From: Candidula unifasciata
Lineage: Eukaryota; Mollusca; Gastropoda; Stylommatophora; Geomitridae
Direction of reading: 5' to 3'
Length of the DNA: 64,000 nt
NCBI GenBank assembly: GCA_905116865.2
Contig: CAJHNH020001106.1
Location: forward strand, 5,001-69,000
The translations under genes and the position numbers were made by a program. Every line of letters begins with the position of its first letter. Position 1 is the first letter of the stretch. The notes beneath the pieces were generated by a model that saw only the letters and a list, made by a program, of their open reading frames with translations, had not been told where the DNA came from and searched no databases. Positions 11,901 through 23,900 of this stretch are shown in pieces.

Positions 11901-14900
11901 TCCATTATTGTTCTCTCTAGACTTCCATGACGTTTCAAGTGACCAAAATATTTCAATTTTCTTTGTTTTATTGTCTTTACTAGCCAACCCTCTTCAATAT
12001 TTAGCTCTTGAAGTATGGATGCATTTGTTCTTTTCTTTACCCAAGATATTCTTAGAACCTGTCTGTAACATTTATATTCAAATGCATTTATGCGCTGTTC
12101 CGCTGTTTAGTAAGTGTCCAGGTCTCACAGGCGTATGTTGCAATGGGAAAGATGCATGCTCTTAAAAATCTGACCTTTGTAATTCTATCTGTACAATTCC
12201 ATAATTTATTCAGTTGTTTTAGTCTTTGAAGAGCAATTGATAGTCGTCGTTTAATTTCTTTCATTGTGTCACCATTGTTGGTAACCAGTGACCCAAGATA
12301 TTCGAAATTTTCCACCACTTCCAATCTTTCCTCATTAAGATATATTTCCTTCTCCATGGCAGTTTTGTTTGTATGCATTATCTTTGTTTTTGCTATGTTA
12401 AGAAATAAGTTATGATTTTCACTATTTCTTTGGACTTTGCTGCATTACAATAAACTAATTAATGGCTGGGTTTGGAGGCAGTTCATCCAGACAGTGCTTG
12501 CAGTAAATAACTCTCCTGGTTTGGAAGACTGAAAGCTAAAAAAAAAAAAAATAGCAGCATTACAGGTTTTAATTTTCCAAAAGTAGATCATGTGGGACAT
12601 GTTTTTTTCTTTTTCAACGCAGATATGCAGACTTGAAAAAGAAGCTTCAAAAAAACATCAGTGAGGCTGTGGATGCTTTGATTGCAAACTTTGATTCAGA
12701 ATTTGGTATTGGCCGAGTAACTTCTGATGTGGTGTGCTTTGATCCTCGCAAGACTCCCGATGGTCACAGACGATGAGGAGGTACAGTAATGTTGTAGCTC
12801 AGTTCATTGTTCACCAGTGAGCTCACTGTGCCTTTATTAGTTAGCTCATTTATCACCTGCAAAGGATTGATCAAATTAAACTGCTCTCCCCAAGCACTGA
12901 GATGTGTGTGTAAATGTCTATGATGACCTAACCTGACAACTTCAGATGCAGGGTTGCTTATCTTCTTCTTTTTTCACAATTACCGGCTGTCAACTGGTGA
13001 AAAGCTGTGGTTATTCGAACACTCATTGTCTTTGATCTTGATCCAGAACTTTGCAGAGTTTTTCATGCACAACCATTTTACAGATCTGTCTTATTTGTGT
13101 TTAGACTGTTGGTTCCTCGCCTCTCAGGTCATGCCGGTGTGTTGGGAAATGAGCAGGCGGATAGACTGGCCAGTTCTGCACCACTTGGTGGTGAACTGAT
13201 GTATGACAAGCTGGATGTTGTGAGGGCACTTTGGGAGCGAGTGAACAGTGCAGAGAAACAGATAGATCATTACAGTCTGAGGAAAATGGCACTGCGAGGA
13301 GTTACAAGGGGATCTGGTCGACTCTCAACACTCTGGGGAGGGGCGAGACGGATATACAATCAGACTGTTACTGGTACCATCTTAATTTTAACTCTTCGCT
13401 TGCTGCTAAAGGTGGGGACATAGCATTTATGGGAGTGTCCTGAGTGCTGTAATGTCGATTCTTAATTCAACATTCACCTCTGAGGCACATGCACTCTGAC
13501 TTCAAAGGAAACCTCCCTAATTAGTCACCTTTACGACATGCTCATTAGGGGGACAGTGGGTCTATTCTTGTTTTCCCCAAAATAGGGCCCTGGAACCCCC
13601 ACACAGGACATACTTACTTATAAACCTTGTCCATAAGTGTAAGCCTAATGCTTGACCATCTTACATGATCACCAAAATCATGGATCAAGTTTGTGCTTGT
13701 GTTTCACCCTATTCCTTTGACAAGCCCTCCAGGTTTTCTCTCTTTTCTTCCCCTTGCTGAGTTTCCATCAATCTTGCCAGCTGTAACTAAGTTATCTAGT
13801 TTAATTCTTTTTCATAACAGACCCAAAAACAGTGAATGTCAGTGGTTAATTTCTCTTATCCACTTTACGGTTTCTATCTGCATCATTGAGGTCTTCCTCA
13901 TTTGTTTCCCAACACTCATAATATACTTGTATTCTTCTCAGACAGCACATCTCCACTGCCAGCAGATATTTCTCAACCTGTCTGCTCATTGTCCATGACT
14001 CACGTGCATATAAAAATCAGTTTCTTTATTTAATTCTGTTATATCTGCGAACATTCTTTTCAAGTGTGTATAATCAAGCCATTGGAAGAAAGGTTCATTT
14101 GATCACACATTTGCTTTGTTTCTAATTCATAGAGTTTGTTGAGAATACACTGCACTCTGTGCAGAGTGGCAGGCCTGGCTTCAGAGATCCCGGGTGGTTA
14201 GCGTCCTTTGCATATTTTCTCCAGGTCATGCTGATGTGTTGGGGAATAAAATGAACCTAACAACCTTTAGAGCTCGGGGCAAATGGCTCAACCATTTAAC
14301 TATGGAAATCCTCTTATTTTAAAGAATCAAAGTATTTCAACAAAACAAAAAAATACTGCATTTATTTAATGAATTATTCCACATGTAGAGCTTTAAAACA
14401 TGTTCACATTTTTATAACTAGGACAGTGTCATGCTGTTCAACTCAGATGACCTCAAGAGCATCACCGACAGTCTGAGCAAGATGAAAAGTGCCAGTGTAA
14501 GTTGTTAGTCGATTGTTAACTAGATTGTCTTTGCACTGGAACCCACAAGTGCTTAGAAATACAGTCAGACTCCTCCCCTCCCCCCCTAAAAAAACCCACA
14601 TGAAGCAGGGAACTAGACAGAAAAATTAAAATGAAAAAATAAGCAGAACATGGGGTGAGTAGCAAAGAATAGAATGACTTGGTTAGTTGGTAGAAAGCCT
14701 ATTGGTCAGTACTTTTTCTTCTTTTTTCATTCGCTTGAAATAGATTATATCTATATCTGTAGTACTGTCTCTAGTGTTAACTTCGTTGTCCGAAGTAATT
14801 CGCTCTCTGACCCGTAAAGTGTGGCTTGCACCTGTGTTTCTCTTGGCCAAAAGTTTTGCCTTGATACGTTCTATTTAGGGCAGTAGTGTTTCTTGTGTTA

Positions 14901-17900
14901 ACTCTTTCTTCTTCTTGTTATAGACTATGCCATGTAGGGTAAGTAGTTATGTCTACCTACAACCTTCTGTCTCATGTACTTTCTCTCATTTCTGACAGAT
15001 GAACTTCCATGCCGTGATGTCAGACCATCCACCACCTTCTCCCTTGGTTTCCGTCTGCCTCTTTTCTGTCCAATCTACCAATCACATAAGGTACTTCAGT
15101 TTTCTCCTTCTCATAACATGACTGAAGAATGTAGATTGTCTCCTTCTGTTGTGAACAGTCATTTCTCTTGTTTGTTAGTGATCTTTGTAAAATGGTCATT
15201 TTTTTAAAAAAGTATTTAAAAAAAAACCCAAGTTGCAGGCCATAGTTTCTGAGGCAGAAGGTTTAAACATGTTACTGCAGAAATCCCATTTAATGAACAG
15301 CTTTTAAAAAAATTATTTTAGGGTGAATATCATACCAGAAAATTTTTAAGCTAGTCTTTCGTTTGTTGAAGAAATTTTTGTTTACAACCTTACATCAAAT
15401 ATTTAAGAATGTGTTAATTGTTTTTTTTTCCTGCCCTTTACCACACAACCTGTAGTATGCATACTCTGTTTCGTATTTTATTTTATCACATTCAGAACAC
15501 ATATAGCATATATGGAGTCAAGACTTGCACTTCTGGCCTCTCTTAACATTTGTTGTAGTTTTTCTTGGATGTCCTTTTTTTTCTTAATCCATTTGTTTTT
15601 CACTTCCTCCCCCATTTTATTTTATTTTTTTTTCAATTTGGCACCCTCATTCTCTTATAACTGTGTACATCGGTGGTTGCCCTGACACATATCTGTTCTC
15701 GTCACTTTTGTCAAATTAATCTCTTTTAATGTTTTGAAATCGATAAGATTTTAAGAATCAGTTGCCTGGGGGTTTGTAGCGAAAGCCAATGGCAAATATT
15801 TAGTGCAAGACAGCCTAGCATATGACATCACAACATCTAGCTTGAGAATGGAAGTGGGAGTGGTAACTGCAGCTTTCCGGTGGCTAGAGAATAAGATGCA
15901 TACACATGTCGTAATTGTAACAGACTCTAAAAGCATGCTGAAAAAGGTGAAACAGGGATGCTTCGAGCTGAGTGACAAGCTTCATTGGGAAAGTCATGGA
16001 TAGTGAGCATACTTTGGATCTTTTCTCCAGGCAATGCCGGTGTAGTGGGTGATGAACAGGCAGACCGATTGGCTGGATCTGCACCACTGGGTGGTGAATT
16101 GATACATGAATGGCAGATGTGGTCAAGGCCCTTTGGGAACAAGCAAAGGAATTAGTAGAGGAAGAAGATTATTATAGCCTGGAGAGAATGTAACCAGAGG
16201 GTCTGACCAGCTCAATACACTCAGAGAAAAGGCAAGACGGACATATAACCAGATTTTAACCGGTACCATCAGAAGATGAGGACGGAGCACACATGGGAAT
16301 GCCATGAGTGCTGTGATGAAAGTTCTTGACTTGACTCAACTGAAGAATCTGTTCTGTTATTTAACACTTTAATTACCTTGCAGTTCACCATTCATTATTT
16401 AATTACTCTATATATGGTATTCTTCTGAACCGTTCTTCAGTAACATCATTACATACTGGTCCATGTGTGACTTTATTCCTTTTGTCCAATAGTTGTTATT
16501 TTAACTTTTACTTACTCAAAGATTGTTACTCAAAAGTGTACTGGCTGTGAGACTGTTAATCACAAGTACAACAACTGTGAGATAGGCAGCATTCAAATAA
16601 CAGAAAAAGTCTCCTTTTTTTCATTTTCTCTGCTAGATTTTTTTTAGATAAAAAGTAGGTTTTTTACAGGTTGTGGGGTAACACACGTCCTTTGCTGAGC
16701 CACACAACATGGTTTCCACCAGAATGCCAACTGGCCAGACCTTGTGATCTTTCTGCTGCACGTAGAGAGCATGTCAGCAGCACATATTCAGATGCCTGAC
16801 TACATAAGAGGTGCCTGACCACATGAGGAGGTGCTTGACCACATGAGGAGGTGTCTGACCATATGAAGAGGTGTCTGACCACATGAGGAGGTGCTTGACC
16901 ACATGAGGTGTCTGACCATATGAGAAGTTTCCTGACCACATGAAGAGGTGCCTTACCACATGAGAAGTTTCCTGACCACATGAAGAGGTGCTTGACCACA
17001 TGAGGAGGTGTCTGACCATAAAAGGAGGTGTCTGACCACATGAAGAGGTGCCTGACCCCATGAGGAAGTGCCTCATAATTTTATTTTCCTTAACCATATA
17101 CATATTGCAGATCCTTCCTATTTCTCTTCTGTTCAGAATGGCATATTTTTCTAATATTTAAAATGGTTTCTCTTTTTGTATTAAAAATGATGTTTCTCTG
17201 TTTTGTATAGTTCATTTTCCGTAACCATGCACATATTGCAGATCTTTTTATTTTTCAGACACGAAAGGAAGCCATGCAGAAGCTGAACCAGATAGTTTCG
17301 GGTGAGATTGTTCAGAACAAGCACTGGCCACAGCTGCGCAAAAATCTGTTGGATGTCATGGCTGACCCAGATGATCAACTGTCTGTCAGTATTTTTATTA
17401 ACTTTTAAAGATAATTCTTAGTTTCTGAATGAAATTATGAAATTTAAAATATGAATATTTTATCATCCTTAAAATTGTTTCTATGTCACATGTTTTGTTT
17501 TCAGTTAATACAAATATATTTAATTATAATTCTATCACCCCAAGAAGGCAAAGTCTACTCACTTCTAGTTATGATACACCATGTGAATGCAGTGTTCTGC
17601 AGTGACCTGTTCTCAGAAATCACAGTTAAATGCCATTTGTTCTGTGTGCAGCTGCATAGTGTTTAGAAGGCTCGGATGGGAATATATTAACTAAATATAG
17701 CATTTAGAGGGGTTGTCTTTTAAAGCCAATACCTTTTTTAAAGCCAGGTTGACTTACAATTTTCCGATAAGCCTCAGTGATAGAGGTTACAGGATGGGTC
17801 ACCTATTACATGTTTGTTTTAAGTCCCGGGGAATGCATTCCAATTAATGCTTCACTCTGCTCTTGGTTATTGAATACTCACTACCTTTATTTCATTACTG

Positions 17901-20900
17901 TCAAGTGCCTTGCCAGCTGGCGTAGGCGCTCATGAATCTCCACAGATCTCAGTCTTTGGTGATCTGGATCAATTCCACTTGTGATATACCTCCATGCCAC
18001 TGTCTTAAGCCATCCAGCATCATTTCTCTTGGTTTGCCTCTGCCTCTTCTACCAGTGATCTTTCTGGTCGCCACAATATTTTCTAGTGCTCCTTTTCTCA
18101 TCACATGACCAAAGAACTTTGTCTCCTTCTCATTGTTGTATATAATGTCCCTTTATATATCTTTACATATTTCATAACAGGAGTTGTTGTGGTGTAGCTG
18201 CAAGACCCTTGCCTGCGGATTGGAAGGTCATGGGTTTGCTCCTTGGCGTAGCCAGACTTTATTTTTTTCAAAAATGACGTTGGCTCCCAGGTCAACCCAA
18301 CCTTGAGTGGGTACTGGGTACAGTCCCGGGAAGTAAAGGCCGCCGGCATGGTGCTGACCACATTACCTATTTTGTGCTGATTATTCTATAAAATAAAGGT
18401 CCAGCCCTGTTTGCCCTATATGCCTAAAGGGGTAGAAAAGGGTCCTTTACTTTTACATATTTCATTAAAAAAATTTAAAATGAGATAAATCAATTGTTTT
18501 ACAATCGGTTATTTACTTGTGTAAAGGTTTTTTTCAGAAATGTTTATCTCTTTATGACCTATTTGTTTGAGCATTTGCTGGGTGAGAGGGCTAAATTGTC
18601 AGCCTCTTTAAGCCAAAATAGTTTTTCCTTATAATTGTTTTTTAGTATTCAGGTCACTCTTCTTGTTCTTCTGTTTTCTTAATCTGCTTTGTGCCACTAG
18701 GTGTCACAGTTCAACAAACAATCTGTAGCTGAACCAGGGCATACTTGATTGCTGGTATTCTGCGATGTTGCCTAAGTCTTAGGTTGTAACCGACTCCTAC
18801 AGTCCACCTTTGTCTAGGTTTTCCTATGGTTTATGATGTTTCCATTTCAGGTTGCAAGCTCTCACTAGGTTTATACAATGGACCAACATCATGGCACAAG
18901 GGTAGTAACCAATAAGTGCTCCGCTCTACTTCTAACCCGAGTCTGAGTCTGAAGAATCTCAGCACAGTGCACCGGAGAGGATCCTGAAATAGTTTAGGTT
19001 GATTTTTAACTCTAAATTTTGCCCAGGCAGTGCCGTTAGGATTCTGTTTTTGATTTCCAACTGCGAAGGGAATTTTTCATGTGCAACAATACAAACTGGC
19101 ATCTGATCTCACTACCCAGAGACCAGGAGAAATTACTAGAAGTCCACGTGAAAAAATCCCAGCCTTCCCAGGCCTAAACCTAGGACCCCCAACACTCAAG
19201 GCGGACGCCATGCCTCGAGACCACTCAGCTCCCCAAAGCTCTCACTGCCAGCATCATTGGGCTCATTCTCAGTACATGGTCAAACCATTTCAGTCTTTGT
19301 TTCTCAGTTAATATAACGATGGGGGTTGTTCAGTAGTTCTAATCTCTTTATTTCAGCAGCAAACAAAGAGTTCCAGTTCTGATGGCACTAGTAAATGTCT
19401 GATTATATATCCGTCTCATCTTTCCCTTTTCATCTTTGTGTGTTGATTGTCAACCAGACCCCCTGGTAACTCCTTGCAGCGCCATTCTCCTCAGACCGTA
19501 ATGATCTGTTTGTACCTCTGCACTGTTCACTTGTTGCTAAAGGGCCCTCACAATGTCTAGCTTGTCATACATCAATTCACCACCAAGTGTTGCAGAAAGG
19601 GCCAGCCAGACTATCTGCCTGCACATTTCCCAACACACCGGAATGAATAACGTGAAGAAAATATCCAAAAGATGCTAACTACCCGGGACCTCTGAAGTGA
19701 ATATTGCTCTTTCCAAATAGTGTAAACGCATACAACTAGCAACATACACCCAGGCTGACATGATGTTGACCACATCATGCACCAAGTGCCAATTGGTCTG
19801 CAAAAATAACATTTAACATCATATGTCCCATGTACCACTGGTTTAAAAAAATAGGGTGTGTACTTTTCTTTCTAACCCAGTGTATTTTAAGATGTAGAAA
19901 TTGGTACTTTTCTTATTTATTTGTGTTTGAACTGTGTCTTGATGTTAATTTATTTTGGTTTTGTTACAGGAATTGAGTCTGAAGTTTGTGGCTAAGTCAT
20001 TTACGTGTACATCTCATCACACATACCAAGTTTACAGTTTACTCAGTAAGTCAATCAGGCAAATTGGCACGTTTTAGTTACGTGTACTGGTAGTTCTATA
20101 GCAGCTACAGCCATTTGGATGTAATGTTGTAGGCCTTCAAATATTTGAGAACAAAATATGTCTTTCTTTGTCCTAGCATTCACCGGCTGTAAACTATTGG
20201 TGGGAAGTTTTGGTTGTTCAACCACTTCTGGACTTTAGTCCTGTTCCAGAACTTGACTTTTGCATCACGTCCATATTATAGATCTGCCTTGTTTAATGCA
20301 AACTGTTGGTTCCTGTCCTGTCAGGCAGATGCACTATGACTTTGAAAGAAACACCCCAAAAAACTCGAGCTTTGTGACATGCTTGTTAGGGGGGCAGTGT
20401 GTCTATCAAGGTGAAACATTAGGGAAAATGTAAGAGAATGCTTGAGATCAAGGTGAAACATTAGGAAAAATGTAAGAGAATGCTTGAGATCAAGGTGAAA
20501 CATTAGGAAAAATGTAAGAGAATGCTTGAGATCAAGGTAAAACATCAGGAAGTATGTAAGAGAATGCTTGAGATCAAGGTGAAACATCAGGAAAAATGTA
20601 AGAGAATGCTTGAGATCAGGGTGAAAACATCAGGAAGTATGTAAGCAAAGGCTTGAGATAAGTTGAAACATCAGGAAGATGTAAGCAAAGACTTCAGATA
20701 AGGTGAAACATCATAAAGAATATACGAGAGGCTTGAGATCAGAGTGAAACATCAGGAAGTATGTAAGCAAAGGCTTGAGATAAGATGAAATATCAAATCA
20801 GGAAGATGTAAGCAGAGACTTCAGATAAGGTGAAACATCATAAAGAATATACGAGAGGTTTGAGATCAGGGTGAAACATCAGGAAGAATTTAAGAAAAGG

Positions 20901-23900
20901 CTTGTAGAAGAAATGCACATGTCAGGGTGGATCTAAGAGAATACTTGACAACACGTTGAACATCAGGTATCCGGTCTCTGTATTGCCTTATTAAATAAAA
21001 TACATTTCCCGTAGCCTAACAGTATTTGTTTTAGGTGACTCGTGCTGTGATCTCATGACTTCTTTCACTGAGGCTTACACAAAATTGACTTCAACAACAA
21101 ACTATTGAGTTTGAAGAACCACACACCCCCCCCTCCCCCAGATACCTCATAAACTAGTGCGCAAGCATGAACACAGCCATAGAATTAAACAGGTCACATT
21201 TGACACATTAAGGCAAACCTTTTGGCCAGAAAGAACAACAGTGGAACGTAAACTCAATGGACTAATAAATGCGCTGAAAATGACAGTTAAATTTATACAA
21301 GAGACTAAATTGCTGATATAGACAATTTATTTCAGGCGAACAAAAGAAGATGAAGAAGAAAACAGGTCACTATAGAAAAGTCAGAAAAGTGATATTTACA
21401 GGAAATTAGCACCAACCCGAAGTATAAGTTTTGCAATTTCATGAGGCAACAGGGTTAAGACTGAAGTAATAATCACTACAAAAAAAAAAAGTATGTTTTT
21501 GTTCCATGTCTAGATAATTGTTATGACTTCTTTCTCCATTTAGTGGACTTTTTATGCAGCCAGTTTAATTCAAAGAACTTCACAATGCCTTTGGTGCAGA
21601 ATGGTTTGGATTCTTCTGATAAATTCATGATCAAGTTGCTGAAAGCTGTGAGTTCATAACTTAATTATATTGTTGTTGTTTTGTGTGTCAGGGGAAGTCA
21701 CTCTCATAAAAGAGAGAGAGGGGGGGGGAGGGGGTAATATAATAAAATAGATTATAAGCTTGGAACAGGAAATAAGATAAAATATGCAGAGGAAGAGTTA
21801 CTGTGAAACAAAGTATGCAAGAAAAAGCCAGATTATAGGTTTTGAGGTTTTAGACAACAATTCAACATCATGGCACACGGATGTAACCCATAAGTGCTCT
21901 GTTCTTCTTCTAACTCAAATAAGTCTGAAGAAGCTCAGCACAGTATCATTCCTTACATCCTTCTTAGGACGTTATTTTTTGTTATTTGAAGCCCCACTCT
22001 GGCTTTTGCCAGGGGCCGCAATATAGGCAGGTCATCATTATGGCCAAATGTCTGAACGCGGGCGGTTTCTGGGACCTCTCCACGGTGATCCTCATCCGCA
22101 TGGTGGCACTTTGTGCCATCGGGTGTTTATCGCTTGTGTGATGTCCTGGTGGGGTAGAAAGTCAGTCAGTCAGCACAGTGCACAGGCTCTGTAGCACCTG
22201 AAATACTTTGTGTAGAATTTTAACTCAAAATTTTGCCCGGGCAGTGCCACGAGGCTACTCTTTTCGATTTCCAACTGCCAAGGGATTTTTTTACATGTGC
22301 AGCAATACACATGGGCGTCCAGTTTCACTATCCAGAGACCAGGCGGAATTACTAGAAGTCCAAGTCCACGGGGAAAAAATCCCAGCCATTACCGAGGATT
22401 GTACCCGGAACCTCTAGCACTCAAGGCGGACACCATGCCTCAAGATCAAGCAGCCCCCTAGAGTCAGATTAATGTTCATCAAATCTTTATGTTTTTCTTT
22501 TCTTTCAGATTTATTTCATTCTCATTTTTCCCACCCTGAATGTCAAGAGAAGGTGTCATAGTACTAGAAAACTTGTGGAAGTCAAAATAAAATCAACCTT
22601 ATACAACTTTTTAAAAATTAAACTCTTGACACGACTTCAGTTGACATCCATCCCCAGGTGGGATGCAGTATTTCATTATTTTGAAGCCCTAACAAGGCAT
22701 ACATTGAGGAAACTGGCAGGAAACAAGCTGATCGTTTCCAGGAATACCTCTCTGATATTGACTAGAAGACACTTAAACCAGTCCCTCTCCATTTTAATAG
22801 CTCTGACCACAGATAAAGATGATATGTTACAGCATTAAAATCTTGTTCTGGTGATCATACCATGCACCTCACTTATGAAAATAACCCCACCCTTTCTGTT
22901 GCCAGAGGCCCTAATATAACCCAATCTATGGGTTGATCAGGGTTTCTGGGACCTGTCCCTGGGCGAATCTTATCTGAACGGTGGCACTTTATGTCACCGG
23001 GTGTTTGTCACTTAGTATGATGTCCTGGTGGGTGTTGAACGTCAATCAATCTACATTACTTTGGTAGTGCTGTATGGATCAGAAATAGGGAGAATGACTA
23101 AAACAGTTTACCAATAAGCAATAAACATTCAGTAACTGATGACCACAAAGTTGAAGAACTAATATGATGTACTCCTGTATGGGTTCTGGGGCCCTATTTG
23201 GGGGGGGGGGGGGGGGGGAATGACCCACTGCCCCTTTAACAAGCATGTCATTCAAGGCAGTGAATCATTTTGTTGAAATTGGATGTTTTGGACTGAAAGT
23301 TGCAAATATGACAGCCCAGCTTTAAGGCCAACATGTCAAAATATCTATCTGGAACACATTCTACAGGAGGCTCTGAACAACGTTTTAACCATCACAAGGA
23401 GAGGTGCTTTCTCCACCAAACGTAATTCTACCAGCGATGGACCCAAATTGATTTAAACTTTGCATCCCTCACAGTGTGGTTGCTTCCAAAGTTTTCTTTT
23501 GCCATTTGGACATCCTCCGCTCTGATCTGGACACCAAGATGATCTTTAATGAGAAGCCAAGATTAGTTTATAGACGCGACTGCAACCTAAAAGACATACT
23601 TGTCAGAAGCTGACTCCCGCTGATCCACACAGCACTTCCTTTTAGGACTACTGAATGCCACTTTTATTTTATTTCATAATATTACTTTATTCTATCTCTT
23701 ACCAGTATCATTTGTATATCATTACCATTTGTATTTCTATTACTCTTTTATTACTACTTTTATATTGTGTATTAACAATAGTACTTTTTATTCTTTGCGT
23801 GTATTTTTTTTTAGCTTTTGTTTATATTATTTTGTTTCATTCACTCCACATCACATTTTTTTAAAGTTGCTCACTTCACACCTTAGAGATTTGAATACTC

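Noticed and set aside
12623..12780. A one-base frameshift breaking TBC1D32 in exon 3
   Set aside because: An in-phase donor (gtaact at 12717) restores the frame without invoking an error, so I kept the gene as intact and recorded the ambiguity.
13007..13423. 138-residue ORF as an independent gene
   Set aside because: It joins antisense SINE-G sequence to a nested RH1 RNase H fragment; not a single coding unit.
16800..17075. CRISPR-like array
   Set aside because: Direct repeats with no unique spacers; it is a minisatellite in an animal intron.
16664..17103. Minus-strand ORFs of 109-125 residues
   Set aside because: They translate the 24-bp minisatellite antisense.
20405..20965. CRISPR-like array
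   Set aside because: Contiguous 40-bp units without spacers.
22575..22838. 87-residue ORF as a possible gene
   Set aside because: No recognisable motif, no splice context linking it to the host gene, and it is surrounded by repeats; not supportable.
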